A stretch of 64,000 bases of DNA from CAWFKW01 sp963816535 (GCA_963816535.1 CAWFKW010000003.1:558001-622000); one strand, 5' to 3'. Shown: positions 43,758-53,670, counted from the first letter of the stretch. The notes: generated from the sequence alone by a model not told the origin. Translations and numbers: made by a program.

Positions 43758-45517
43758 ATGAAAAAGAAATTAATAATATTCAGCTCTATTCTGATTTTGA
43801 TGTCAGTTTTGTTTATTTCCGGCTTCACGCCTGAAAACGCAGGTTCAAATTCTTCGGCTGCGCGGCGACTTTTTACATCGCCAACCACAAACGGTTTCTT
43901 AATTGGCGCCCTGCATTCGTACTGGGATATGTTTCCTGTAAACCGCGGCAATTATGATGCGGCTGGGCTTAATATTTCACACTCTTACACAGATGTTGAC
44001 AGCAACCAAATTCCCGGCGACCTCACAAGGCATACCCCTATATCTCATGTAACCGGGGAACATCTTTTTGACCCCGTAAACGTAAGCGGCATAACCGCGG
44101 CGATACAGACAATTAATTCACATAACCAGAGCCGTTTTTTCTGGCAGAGGCCAAAAATAGAATGGCTGTGCTACGGGCAAAGCAGCGTGTACCAGGCGGA
44201 ACAGGTAAGCGCTGACGATGATCACTGGTTTTATTCGTTCAATGTGAGCGCAGGCGAATCAATAAACGATTACACGTGGAACGGGGGCAAAAAGGTCCTT
44301 CATTGCAGCGATGCTGTGCTTCGCCCCGGCGCGGAAATTGTGCTGAAGGGCTTAAAGGCAAATACGGAGCAATGCAGAACCGAAACCGGGTCCAGCAACC
44401 AATGGATGGCTGATAATGAATGTACATGGCTCGTAAAACCGAGAATCAGGATTGATTCTAATTTTGCACATAACAACGGCAATACCAAAGTATGCCGAAT
44501 TATAGTTATAAAAGAAAATCTGGATACACTCAAGAATGTAGACATTAGATCTGTTAATTTTATTAATCCACAGACGGGCAATTATAACGGACAATATCTG
44601 GAAGAGTTCTTCTTTGGTCAAAATGATTCAAATCTTACCTTTCACGGCGCATTAGGCACGCATTGGGGCATAAATGCAAGGGGAACTTACCCCGCCGATA
44701 CCGCCGCCAATAAAGCCGATATACAGGTTTACTGGTATGATAACTGCGAAATGTGGATAGATTATGTTAAAGTCGAAAATGATGTGGCGGATAGATTATT
44801 AAAGGGCAACGACGTTGAATATAATAGGTGGATAACAGAAGAAGTAAACGCGGTAAAAGATTACCCGAACTCAAGCTACCCTGCGGTTTTTAATTTTTAT
44901 ATTGAGCTGTTTGAGTTTAATAACATACCGTGCATGGCTTATGTAAACCATAAGATAGATTCGCTTTCCAACCATACAATAGGCTTAATGGCGGACCAGC
45001 TTACGTTTTACGAAAATCACATGGCATGGGCAGACAGGGGAAATATTGTAACGCCTGATAAGCTTAAAAGAATGTTTTTTGACGTAACGGGCTTTCACCA
45101 GATATTTGCGGGCGACCCATACCCGCTTACAGCTTCTCATCCTAATAACGGTTGTTCTTTTGACTGTAAATACGGGAACCCGCAGTATAGCGAAATTCCG
45201 TCTTCGCAAATCATGAGTCGATAAAAACAGATCCTAAAAATCAATTACCGACTGTTCATAATTTATATCAGAATTTTCCCAATCCGTTTAATCCATCAAC
45301 AAAAATCAATTTCGATCTGCCCAAAGACAGCAAGGTAACACTGGTTATTTATGATATTCTTGGACGAGTTGTGAAGAGATTATTAAACAGTGAGTTTAAG
45401 CAAGCCGGTAGATATTCGATTGATTTCAACGCAGGCAATTATGCATCCGGGGTTTATTTCTATAGAATATAGGCTGGTGATTATGTGATGAGTAAAAAGA
45501 TGGTGTTGATAAAATGA
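43758..45517 (+). pseudogene. secreted protein gene with T9SS module, broken twice
   Basis: From ATG 43758 a signal peptide ('MKKKLIIFSSILILMSVLF') and ~470 residues of unknown fold follow ('NGFLIGALHSYWDMFPVNRG', 'YYWYDN'-like Trp/Tyr-rich segments). The frame stops at 45222. One base out of frame, starting near 45210, the sequence continues as a normal T9SS module ('LYQNFPNPFNPSTKINFDLP' in sections) but is cut again by TAG at 45470-45472 before 'AGDYVMSKKMVLIK' and the final TGA at 45515. So both a frameshift and a nonsense codon separate the protein from its export signal. The 488-residue part may still be made but would not be secreted by T9SS. I do not recognise the main domain. Confidence 0.8.
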
Positions 45518-45544
45518 TTACAAATTACTAATGACTAATTACTA
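45517..45544. repeat. heptad repeat array touching the pseudogene stop
   Basis: Four phased units 'attacaa','attacta','atgacta','attacta', starting on the last base of the final TGA. Three of the words match 10069-10089. Confidence 0.75.
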
Positions 45545-45574
45545 AGAAAATTTTAGGTCCTATAAAATAATTTT

Positions 45575-45602
45575 CGTGGCACGACTCCCCGTCGTGCCTA
45601 CG
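45575..45602. repeat. dispersed-type hairpin
   Basis: GGCACGAC, loop TCCCC, GTCGTGCC: perfect 8-bp stem, extended by CGT/ACG around one bulged base. Lies between the pseudogene and a convergent gene. No T-run. Confidence 0.55.
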
Positions 45603-45677
45603 AATAACAAATTCTTACAAAGAGATTTCTTATTATCATACCAAAGATGGCTATTGTAAATTCCGGTCTGACGACCC

Positions 45678-45701
45678 ATAAAATAACAATAGTTATTTTA
45701 T
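45678..45701. terminator. AT-rich inverted repeat at a gene end
   Basis: ATAAAATAAC, loop AATA, GTTATTTTAT: perfect 10-bp stem. It overlaps the stop codon of the PQQ-type dehydrogenase gene ending at 45693, so it may stabilise or end that transcript. Confidence 0.45.
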
Positions 45702-47123
45702 CAAAACCATCTTCTTCTCAGATACGTAATCGCCTGATGAGATCTTATAAAAATATACGCCGCTTGGGAATTGGGAAGCTTCCCATGTAACTCTGTAGCT
45801 GCCAGCCTGCTTATTGCCGCTTAATAATGTTGCGACTTCTTCGCCAATCACATTATAAATTTTTAAAGCAACAAACTCCGACTTCCCTATTGAGAAATTT
45901 ATAGAGGTTACAGGATTAAAAGGATTCGGATAATTCTGTTCGAGCGAGAATCCATCAGCAATAGAGCTAATCTGACTGATGCCCGTGATGTTCGCATTGA
46001 AGCGGTAAATTTTGCCTGTATTGGAAAACTGGCAAACATATAATTCATTGTTCTGGTCGACTCCGAAAGAAGATATCTGGAACGGCGCGGTGGTCAGTAA
46101 GCTATCTTCCACCAATACTCCGCCCTGCAATCTTAATTTCCAGATCTTGCCTGTGCAGTAATCGCCGTATATGTATCTGCCTACAAGCTCGGGCCTCCGG
46201 CTTCCGCGGTAAAGATATCCGCCCGTGATGGAACAAGAGCCGCCGGTATGCTGGTATTCTTTTATCGGCAAAATCAGACCCGTTTGGTTGCAGCCTGAAG
46301 GCGGATTATAGCAATGAAATCCTTCCATAATGCTCCAGCCGTAATTGCCTGCTTTTAATGTATCAACTTCTTCATAAGTATTTTGCCCTACGTCGCCCAC
46401 ATAAATTGTATGAGATACTGGGTCCATAGAAAACCTCCACGGATTTCTCATTCCCCACGCGTATATTTCGGGGAACCCGCCGCCGCCTACAAAAGGATTT
46501 GTAGGAGGGATTCCATAATTGTTTCCGCCGGAGGGATTATCAACATCAATCCTCAATATCTTAGCGAGCCATATATTTGTGTTTTGCCCCGTTTGATTCG
46601 GGTCGCCTTCCGAGCCGCCGTCGCCTACGCCGATATAGAGATACCCGTCGGCGCCAAACATCAGGTTTCCGCCGTTGTGATTCAGGTAAGTTGAGTGCGG
46701 GATTGTCATTAATATAAGCTGGCTGTTAGAATCTGCTATTAATGGATTACTGATATTTCTTTGGAATCTTGCAATGACAAGGTCCCCTGTTCCTGCCTTA
46801 GTATAGAAAATATAAAAGAACCGGTTTGTACTGTAATTAGGATGAAAAGCCAGCCCGAGCAAGCCTCGCTCGGTATAATTATTTATCAACCTTGCCGTAA
46901 CATCAAGGAAAACTGTGGCGCTTGCAACGGTCGAGTCGTTTTGAAAAACTTTTATGAGCCCGCCTTTTTCGACCACATACATCCTGTTGGAGCCGTCGCC
47001 TGCATTGGTAATTAATATCGGCGAAGCAAATGTGAGGTTCGGATAAGCGCTCACCATTGTATATTGAGCAAAAGCCCTTGAAGAAATAAATAAAATTAGC
47101 GCAAGCAAATAGAACTTTTTCAT
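45693..47123 (-). CDS. PQQ-dependent sugar dehydrogenase-like protein with T9SS module
   Basis: Secreted protein of 476 residues. Signal peptide to 'SRAFAQ' (~20). Residues ~25-385 are the six-bladed glucose/sorbosone dehydrogenase propeller: 'VVEKGGLIKVFQND', 'GLLGLAFHPNYSTNRFFYIFY', 'NHNGGNLMFGADGYLYIGVGDGG', 'WGMRNPWRFSMDP' and 'GDVGQNTYEEVD' are typical of the YliI/Asd group, which uses PQQ and calcium to oxidise sugars. The T9SS domain starts 'EQNYPNPFNPVTSINFSIG' and ends 'SEKKMVLIK'. A close paralogue is encoded at 47280-48716. Confidence 0.88.
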   Translation of the reverse strand: MKKFYLLALILFISSRAFAQYTMVSAYPNLTFASPILITNAGDGSNRMYVVEKGGLIKVFQNDSTVASATVFLDVTARLINNYTERGLLGLAFHPNYSTNRFFYIFYTKAGTGDLVIARFQRNISNPLIADSNSQLILMTIPHSTYLNHNGGNLMFGADGYLYIGVGDGGSEGDPNQTGQNTNIWLAKILRIDVDNPSGGNNYGIPPTNPFVGGGGFPEIYAWGMRNPWRFSMDPVSHTIYVGDVGQNTYEEVDTLKAGNYGWSIMEGFHCYNPPSGCNQTGLILPIKEYQHTGGSCSITGGYLYRGSRRPELVGRYIYGDYCTGKIWKLRLQGGVLVEDSLLTTAPFQISSFGVDQNNELYVCQFSNTGKIYRFNANITGISQISSIADGFSLEQNYPNPFNPVTSINFSIGKSEFVALKIYNVIGEEVATLLSGNKQAGSYRVTWEASQFPSGVYFYKISSGDYVSEKKMVLIK

Positions 47124-47279
47124 TTTGAATTATTTAGTTTATAAAAATTATTATTAAGGCGCTCAACGCCCGGAGCTATCCGGATATTTTGAGCAAACCG
47201 CGCGCATTATTAAAATTAGCGCCGCAACGCATTTTAAAAGATTCGCAATATTATTACAATAGTAAGGAAGTAAATCGGA

Positions 47280-48716
47280 TTATTTTATCATCAGCATTTT
47301 TTTCGTCAACGAAACTCCGCCCGCATTCAAAACACAAAAATATATGCCGCTTGAATACGCGGATGCGTTCCACTTTACGGAATAGGCGCCTGCCTGTTTA
47401 ATTCCGTTTACAAGGGTTTCAACTTGTTTCCCCTGAATGTCAAAGATAGCGATTTTTACATTATCCTTCTTACCCACCGTGAATTTAATCTCAGTAGACG
47501 GGTTAAAAGGATTCGGGTAGTTCTGCTGTAGTGAATAACCATCTACAACAGCGCCGTTATTTTGAATCCCGATAGGATCGGTCTTGAAACGATATATAGC
47601 GCCGGGAGATGAAATTTTACAAACATAAAGCTCGTTATCCTGGTCGACCCCGAATGACGAGAGCGAGATATAGGGCAGAGCCGCGGCAATTACTAATTCG
47701 TCCTGAGTAACAACGCCGTTTTCATATTTAAGCCGCCATATATTGGCAGAACAATAATCGCCGTAAATATAGCTTCCCACAAGCGAGGGAACGCGGGTAC
47801 CATGGTAAACATAGCCGCCTGTTATGGAACATCCGTTCCCCGCATGATTGTAAACTTTTATTGGCGGTATGAGGCCGGTTGAATCGCAGTTTGAGGGCGG
47901 ATTGTAGCAGCTGTATCCTTCCATAATTCTCCAGCCGTAGTTTCCGCCGTTCTGCATGATATCAACTTCCTCCCATATATCCTGTCCCACATCCCCTATA
48001 TAGAAAATTCCTGTAACTGGGTCCTGGCTGAAGCGCCACGGGTTTCGCATGCCGTAGGTATATATCTCGGGCCTGCCGCCGCCGCCGGCAAAAGGATTAT
48101 TGGGCGGAATACCGTAGTTGTTCCCGCCTGAGGGATTATTAACGTCAATCCTCAATATCTTTCCCAAAAGAATGTTTGTATTCTGCGCATTGTTGTTCGG
48201 GTCGCCGCCAGAGCCGCCATCGCCAACGCCAATGTACAGGTAACCATCCTGCCCGAACATTAAACAGCCGCCGTTATGATTAGTATATGTCGGATGCGGA
48301 AAAGTAAGCACGATCTGCTGGCTGGAAGTATCGGCTATCAATGGATTGGCTGCGTTCCGGGTATATCTTGCAACTACAATATCGCCGCTGCCGGTTTTGG
48401 TATAATAAATATAAAAATACCTGTTGGATGAATAATTCGGATTGAAAGCGAGCCCCAGCAACCCCTGCTCGCCGCCTGACACGATTTTTGAAGTAACGTC
48501 CAGAAAGACGCTTGACGTTGATACAGTGGAATCTCTTTGGAACACAATAATCTTTCCAGTTTGCTGAACAACATAAACCCTGTTGGAACCGTCATTGGCG
48601 TAAGTATAAAACACAGGTGAATCGAATGTAAGCAGAGGGTAAGCGTTTTCAAGCATTATCTGGCCGTAAGACGGAACTGCCGCCGCAAGTATTGCAGCGG
48701 CAATAAATAATTTCAC
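47280..48716 (-). CDS. PQQ-dependent sugar dehydrogenase-like protein with T9SS module (paralogue)
   Basis: Same architecture as the preceding entry and clearly its duplicate ('LAFNPNYSSNRYFYIYY', 'NHNGGCLMFGQDGYLYIGVGDGG', 'YGMRNPWRFSQDP'). I place the start at a GTG (48716, 'MKLFIAAAILAAAVPSYGQ') because it gives a clean signal peptide; an in-frame ATG at 48761 would overlap the Bax-inhibitor gene by 20 bases. The T9SS domain starts 'QQNYPNPFNPSTEIKFTVG' and ends 'TKKMLMIK'. Lies 25 bases after the Bax-inhibitor gene, 156 bases before its paralogue. Confidence 0.87.
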   Translation of the reverse strand: MKLFIAAAILAAAVPSYGQIMLENAYPLLTFDSPVFYTYANDGSNRVYVVQQTGKIIVFQRDSTVSTSSVFLDVTSKIVSGGEQGLLGLAFNPNYSSNRYFYIYYTKTGSGDIVVARYTRNAANPLIADTSSQQIVLTFPHPTYTNHNGGCLMFGQDGYLYIGVGDGGSGGDPNNNAQNTNILLGKILRIDVNNPSGGNNYGIPPNNPFAGGGGRPEIYTYGMRNPWRFSQDPVTGIFYIGDVGQDIWEEVDIMQNGGNYGWRIMEGYSCYNPPSNCDSTGLIPPIKVYNHAGNGCSITGGYVYHGTRVPSLVGSYIYGDYCSANIWRLKYENGVVTQDELVIAAALPYISLSSFGVDQDNELYVCKISSPGAIYRFKTDPIGIQNNGAVVDGYSLQQNYPNPFNPSTEIKFTVGKKDNVKIAIFDIQGKQVETLVNGIKQAGAYSVKWNASAYSSGIYFCVLNAGGVSLTKKMLMIK

Positions 48717-48741
48717 CGGTATAAGCTTATTGCTCAAATAG

Positions 48742-49449
48742 CTAATCCCTTGCTCTGCCAAGCAGCCTTAAAAGAAACAGGAAAATGTTTATGAAATCCA
48801 GATACAGCATTAGCGCGCCCATTATGGAAGTCTTGTTTGATTCTTCGGAAGCGCCGTCATTAGATTCACTCCATCTCTTTATCTTTTGTGTGTCCCAGGC
48901 GGTGAGCCCCACAAAAATTATCACGCCTGCGAAACAAATTATCCATTCAAGTCCGGAAGCATTCAGAAAAATGTTCGCTACCATTGCCAGTATCAAGCCC
49001 ATAAGCGCCATCATCAGGAAGGCGCCCATTTTAGATAAGTCCAATTTCGTGATATAGCCAAGGAGGCTTGTTCCGGCAAACATACCGGCGGTTACCGCAA
49101 ACGTAAGGAATATAGAACCTATATCGAAGAAAATAAATATTACCGAGAACGTGACCCCGTTCAAAGCGGCATAAGCCATAAATATAAACATGGCGGCTAT
49201 AGACGGGATGCGGTTGATGGCGGCGCTGAGTCCCCAAACCAAAGCGAGCTCAAGAAAAAGCAGAACATAAAAGATCATCACATTGTGCAGGATAAACAAA
49301 CGGAGTCCGGGAAGCCCGAACTCTATTCCCATGGAAATAACGGCGGTAATGCCAAGCCCAAGGGTCATCCACCCGTATACTTTCAGCATCAGCGAGCTGA
49401 ACGCGGTTCTTTCCTGAACAGGACTTTCCATCACAGGAATCGGTTGCAT
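48742..49449 (-). CDS. Bax inhibitor-1/YccA family membrane protein
   Basis: Seven-helix membrane protein of 235 residues. After a short cytosolic start ('PVQERTAFSSLMLKVYGWMTLGLGITAVIS' in sections) seven hydrophobic helices follow, with the family end 'FVGLTAWDTQKIKRW' near 177-191 and 'GALMLYLDFINIFLFLLRLLG' near 210-230. Bacterial relatives are pH-sensitive calcium-leak channels or FtsH-interacting proteins. A good ribosome-binding site (AAGGAG) precedes the ATG. Confidence 0.93.
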   Translation of the reverse strand: MQPIPVMESPVQERTAFSSLMLKVYGWMTLGLGITAVISMGIEFGLPGLRLFILHNVMIFYVLLFLELALVWGLSAAINRIPSIAAMFIFMAYAALNGVTFSVIFIFFDIGSIFLTFAVTAGMFAGTSLLGYITKLDLSKMGAFLMMALMGLILAMVANIFLNASGLEWIICFAGVIIFVGLTAWDTQKIKRWSESNDGASEESNKTSIMGALMLYLDFINIFLFLLRLLGRARD

Positions 49450-49662
49450 ATATAATCTCCTTTTTTATAAATTTAACGGAGAAAAACCGTAAAGGGCTTT
49501 AGCTCCAAATTACAGTTCTAAATTAACAAAAACCCGCGAGGCAAGTCAACATGTCAGGTTCTCAGTTCAAAAAAATATATAGTATTAAACTTAATTTATG
49601 AATATTTTTAGTCATATCAAACACATTATTTACATAATGCGGGCAGTATAAACGGCTATTTA

Positions 49663-51042
49663 TTGCAAAATTTAAAACAATCCAGACTACTAAATTCGTT
49701 CCGTAAAAAGGCGCTTCTTGCCCTGGCGCTTCTCGCAGTATCAGTTACCCTTTTTTTCATTTTAAAATCGAAATATCCGGGCATAGACCTGAAGCCTGCA
49801 GTAGATTCTATTTCAACCACGTCAAACGGGGTCTCTGAAAAACCTCAAATCAAACAAGTTGACCTGAAAACGTTCAAGGCGCACCTTGACGGAGATATTG
49901 ATTCCATTCTGGCCACTTTCGGAATTAAGAGAGAATGGATAGCGACAATTACGCCGCAGCAAAAAGAGCCGCCGGGAAAACCAACGGCGCCTAATGATAA
50001 GAGCAAAGCTCCTAAAACAAAACCCGTTCCGAAGAGAAATCCAACAGAGGCGGAGTGGTTTGTGAAAGATGTTTCTATCCCAAAGGACCTTGCATCGGCA
50101 GAAGTCAATTTGGACATATCGCTATATGTAACCACGTCGGGTTATATACCTGTAGTTAACGAAGACATAAAAACAAAAGACATTATAATAGATATTAAGA
50201 AGAGCTCTGATACGCTTTCCGCCGCGCCATTGGCAAGAGTTTATGTAACTCACTCAGATAAAGCGGTAAGAGAAACCGGGACATTCTGCCTCATACTGAG
50301 CTCCCTCGGCGATTATAAGAAAGATGAAATTGATAATGTACTGAGCTCTACAAACGATTTCACGTTCACTTTTCCGCGGAACCTTGAAAACATTGAGCTG
50401 CAAAACAGGCTTGTGCAGTCAAAAAAAGACCTTGTCATAAACCTGACCGAGAGCGGGAAGGATAATTCAGCGGCAGATTTCACAACTACCGATGATAAAG
50501 ATATCCGCCAGAAAGTCAAATCGTTCAGCGTCGATTACCCGGGCGTTACAAAAGTGATACTGACGAAGATTGAAGGCCCCGCTTTGCCTCAGGGACTGAC
50601 CTGGAAGATCACAAGTGAATTTGCAAAATACAACATCCGCGTTATTAATGATTCAGCGCTTACAAACCTGCTGGGGAAAGCAGACGAAGATTCCAAAGAC
50701 AAGATCAGGATAATTATAAATAACATTAGGACTAAAGCGCTGCAAACAGGCAAGGCAATATCAATACTCAATCTGAGTTATGACGATTTTACAAAACTCA
50801 GCGATGAGCTGCTGACACTGAAAAAGCTTGGGTACAGGTTTTACAACCTGACAGATTACCTGAACAAAGAGGCGGAACTGAAGAAGAAAGAGATTCAGAG
50901 CGCCGATAAAAACTCAAAAGATAAGGCGCCGGATAAAAAGAATGCAGTCAAGCCGGAAAAGAAAACAAGCAAACCCGAAAAGAAAACCGTAAGGGCAAAT
51001 CCCAAAGTCAAGACCCAGAAACCAAATGCAAAGAAGAAATAA
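49663..51042 (+). CDS. divergent polysaccharide-deacetylase-like protein
   Basis: Protein of 459 residues with a TTG start, one N-terminal membrane helix (~14-32), a Pro/Lys-rich linker (~100-125) and a domain (~190-400) whose order of elements resembles the YibQ-type 'divergent polysaccharide deacetylase' fold: 'TFCLILSSLGDYKKDEID', 'FTFTFPRN', 'KKDLVINLTESG'. The usual metal-binding His and catalytic Asp cannot be placed, so activity is doubtful. The C-terminus (~405-459) is a Lys-rich disordered tail. It overlaps the next gene by 17 bases. Assignment rests on fold-level similarity only. Confidence 0.5.
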   Translation: MQNLKQSRLLNSFRKKALLALALLAVSVTLFFILKSKYPGIDLKPAVDSISTTSNGVSEKPQIKQVDLKTFKAHLDGDIDSILATFGIKREWIATITPQQKEPPGKPTAPNDKSKAPKTKPVPKRNPTEAEWFVKDVSIPKDLASAEVNLDISLYVTTSGYIPVVNEDIKTKDIIIDIKKSSDTLSAAPLARVYVTHSDKAVRETGTFCLILSSLGDYKKDEIDNVLSSTNDFTFTFPRNLENIELQNRLVQSKKDLVINLTESGKDNSAADFTTTDDKDIRQKVKSFSVDYPGVTKVILTKIEGPALPQGLTWKITSEFAKYNIRVINDSALTNLLGKADEDSKDKIRIIINNIRTKALQTGKAISILNLSYDDFTKLSDELLTLKKLGYRFYNLTDYLNKEAELKKKEIQSADKNSKDKAPDKKNAVKPEKKTSKPEKKTVRANPKVKTQKPNAKKK

Positions 51043-53161
51043 ATTAATTTTATTAATAGTCAGCTTTCTTTTAGCCTGCATACAAAATATTTATGCGCAG
51101 GATTTTACAAAGGATGACCAGGAAATTCTCGAGCTTAAAGATAAGAGAACACTAGGCAAAGATGACAAGCTGGTTAAATATTTAAAATCAGATAATCAAC
51201 AGACAAGAATTTTGACATTAATAGCCCTGGCAAATATCGCGGATTCAAATACTGTTGATGATATTGGTAAAATGCTGCTTACCAACGCTAAGGGTGAAGT
51301 TAGAATGGCTGCGGCTTTTGCGTTAGGAGAGATACCCTGCCTGAAAAGCTCCGGTTATTTGCTCAAATCATTGGAAACTGAAAAAGATATTTCGGCAATT
51401 GGAGAAATCCTGAGCGACATCGGGAAAATAGGCGATGAAAATGATTTACGTTTAATAAATCAATATGAGACTTCTGATGACTTTACAAAAGGTATGTTAG
51501 CCATTTCAATTGCAAGATTTGGAACAAGAAAGATAAGATGCCAGGATGCTATTGATAAATTGGCGAAGCTGACTTACTTAATAAGTGATGACTCGACCAA
51601 AGAATATGTCGCTTATGCGTTTAGCCGGGCCGGAGACAAGACGCTGCTTAGCGGCGCAAGAAAGGAAATAGAATCATTGTGTTCTTCTTCATTCAGCGAA
51701 ACCCGTATGTTTGCATACAGCGCTTTGGGTAAATTGCAGGATGATTCATACCTGAGTTTTATTTTAAGAAATTTTGACGCCGAAAAGGGCTGGCGCGTGC
51801 AGGTTAATATGCTTTCGGCAGCGGGAAATCTGAAAATAAACGAGAGCAATTTTAATGACTCGCTTCTGGAAATACTGACTAATGCTGTCACTGACAACCC
51901 GAAAGACAATGTTTCGATAACTGCATGCCAGACAATTGCGAAACTGTTTTCGGACGCGGATAAGTCAAGCCCGTATTTGCAGACAATTCGCGAAAGGCTT
52001 GAATGGATCCTGATCCCGAATAAAGCCATTGACTGGCAAATCAAAGCCGAAGCCATAAAAGCCCTTGCGAAAGTATTTAAGGATGATTACAGGAGTACTT
52101 TGTTTGAACTCTATTCAGAAGCAGGCGAAAATTACGATCTGAAGGCCGAGATAATCCGCTCATTTGCAGCAATGGATAACGCATTGGTTTATAAGGAACT
52201 TCGCGACACGATAAGCGCAGATGTGCAGAGATACAATAAACTGCACCCGAATAAGGACGGTTCTATGATAGGCAGTGAGGACCTTGCAAAAATTTACCGC
52301 GCGTTTGTTGAGTGTTTATCAGACTTAGGCCCCAAACTTGACGATGAGAACAGGAATACTTTAAGATTGATATTTTCCGAATTCATGAGTTCAAGAAATA
52401 CCGCCATTGTTGATGTATGCTTAACCAGCCTGCAGGATTCGCTTTACTTACAATACAGAGAAGAGACCGGCAAGATAATGATGTTTGATTATCCGGAGCT
52501 GCAGTTGCCGGAGGATGCCGATGTTATGCAGTTATATATTCAAACGCTCGGAGCGCTTAAAGTAAAAGACGCGGTTGAAACGTTCAAGAAAAATCTTTTA
52601 TCTGAAAATTATGATATAGCGAAAGCATCTGCTGATGCTCTGAAGAATATTACGGGCAAAGATTACGAATCGCAAATAAAAGTCCCCAAATACAGAACTG
52701 ATTTTGACTGGGATTTTATTCATAGATTTCCGGATTTTAAAACAGCGACTATCCATACTTCCGAAGGTGATATAAAAATCCAATTGCTCTATAAAGACGC
52801 TCCTTTTACTTCGATGAATTTTGTTAAGCTGGCAATGAAACATTTTTACGATAATACGATATTCCACAGAGTTGTGCCTAACTTTGTAATTCAGGGCGGC
52901 GACCCGACGGGAACAGGTTACGGAGGTCCGGGGTATTCTATTCGTAGCGAGTTCAGTCCGTATAATTTTGAAACCGGTACGGTTGGCATGGCTTCAAGCG
53001 GAAAAGACACTGAGGGCAGCCAGTTCTTTATAACCGAGTCGCCTCAGTATCATCTTGACGGGAAATACACCCTTTTTGGAAGAGTAACCGGTGGAATGGA
53101 TGTAGTTGGAAAAATACAAGTTGGCGATAAAATTGAAAGCATTACATTCAGCGCGGAATAA
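51026..53161 (+). CDS. HEAT-repeat protein fused to a cyclophilin-type peptidyl-prolyl isomerase
   Basis: Exported protein of 711 residues. Signal peptide 'LILLIVSFLLACIQNIYAQ' to ~25. HEAT-like helical repeats fill ~45-555 ('ARMAAAFALGEIPCLKS'-type units). The C-terminal ~140 residues form a cyclophilin domain: 'TIHTSEGDIKIQLLYKDAP', 'FHRVVPNFVIQGGDPTGTG' (catalytic Arg), 'GTVGMASSGKDTEGSQFFI' and 'LDGKYTLFGRVTGGMDVV'. This is the pattern of periplasmic folding helpers that bind a client through the HEAT scaffold. Its stop overlaps the GNAT start (TAATG). Confidence 0.9.
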   Translation: MQRRNKLILLIVSFLLACIQNIYAQDFTKDDQEILELKDKRTLGKDDKLVKYLKSDNQQTRILTLIALANIADSNTVDDIGKMLLTNAKGEVRMAAAFALGEIPCLKSSGYLLKSLETEKDISAIGEILSDIGKIGDENDLRLINQYETSDDFTKGMLAISIARFGTRKIRCQDAIDKLAKLTYLISDDSTKEYVAYAFSRAGDKTLLSGARKEIESLCSSSFSETRMFAYSALGKLQDDSYLSFILRNFDAEKGWRVQVNMLSAAGNLKINESNFNDSLLEILTNAVTDNPKDNVSITACQTIAKLFSDADKSSPYLQTIRERLEWILIPNKAIDWQIKAEAIKALAKVFKDDYRSTLFELYSEAGENYDLKAEIIRSFAAMDNALVYKELRDTISADVQRYNKLHPNKDGSMIGSEDLAKIYRAFVECLSDLGPKLDDENRNTLRLIFSEFMSSRNTAIVDVCLTSLQDSLYLQYREETGKIMMFDYPELQLPEDADVMQLYIQTLGALKVKDAVETFKKNLLSENYDIAKASADALKNITGKDYESQIKVPKYRTDFDWDFIHRFPDFKTATIHTSEGDIKIQLLYKDAPFTSMNFVKLAMKHFYDNTIFHRVVPNFVIQGGDPTGTGYGGPGYSIRSEFSPYNFETGTVGMASSGKDTEGSQFFITESPQYHLDGKYTLFGRVTGGMDVVGKIQVGDKIESITFSAE

Positions 53162-53670
53162 TGGTTGAAACCGAAAGATTAATAATAAAACCGCTTACAT
53201 ATGAACAGGTATTAAGCTTCCTCAAGCTGAACGACGTGCTTGAATCTGAGATGGGGCTTAACCCCAATCAAAGAAGCATTTCGGTGCAGCTTCTTCACGG
53301 AATTGAAAACTATACCATCCCCTGGCTGAAAGCTCACCCTGAAAATTATTTATATTATACCATGTGGATTGTAATAGACAAGTTTGAAAATACAATAGTG
53401 GCCGACCTCAGCTTCAAGGGCGCGCCAAATGATAAAGGGGAAATTGAGATAGGTTACGGCGCGCAGCCTCATTGCAGAAATAAGGGGTACATGACCGAAG
53501 CCGTGGGAGGCATGATCAACTGGGCAAAGGGACAGGAAAAAGTAAAAGTAATTCTTGCCGAAACGCGCTCGGACAATATTCCTTCTATAATTATTCTGAA
53601 AAAAAATAATTTTGAATTTCTTCAGCAATCTGGCAACATGATGTGGTGGCAAAGAGATCTGGCGAAATGA
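53161..53670 (+). CDS. GNAT family N-acetyltransferase
   Basis: Protein of 169 residues of the RimJ/RimL-like GNAT group: 'TERLIIKPLTYEQVLSFL' start, acetyl-CoA pyrophosphate loop near 'IGYGAQPHCRNKGYMTEAVGGM', and 'AETRSDNIPSIIILKKNNFEF' near 137-157. Target unknown: a small molecule or a protein N-terminus. Translationally coupled to the HEAT-cyclophilin gene by a one-base overlap. Confidence 0.85.
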   Translation: MVETERLIIKPLTYEQVLSFLKLNDVLESEMGLNPNQRSISVQLLHGIENYTIPWLKAHPENYLYYTMWIVIDKFENTIVADLSFKGAPNDKGEIEIGYGAQPHCRNKGYMTEAVGGMINWAKGQEKVKVILAETRSDNIPSIIILKKNNFEFLQQSGNMMWWQRDLAK

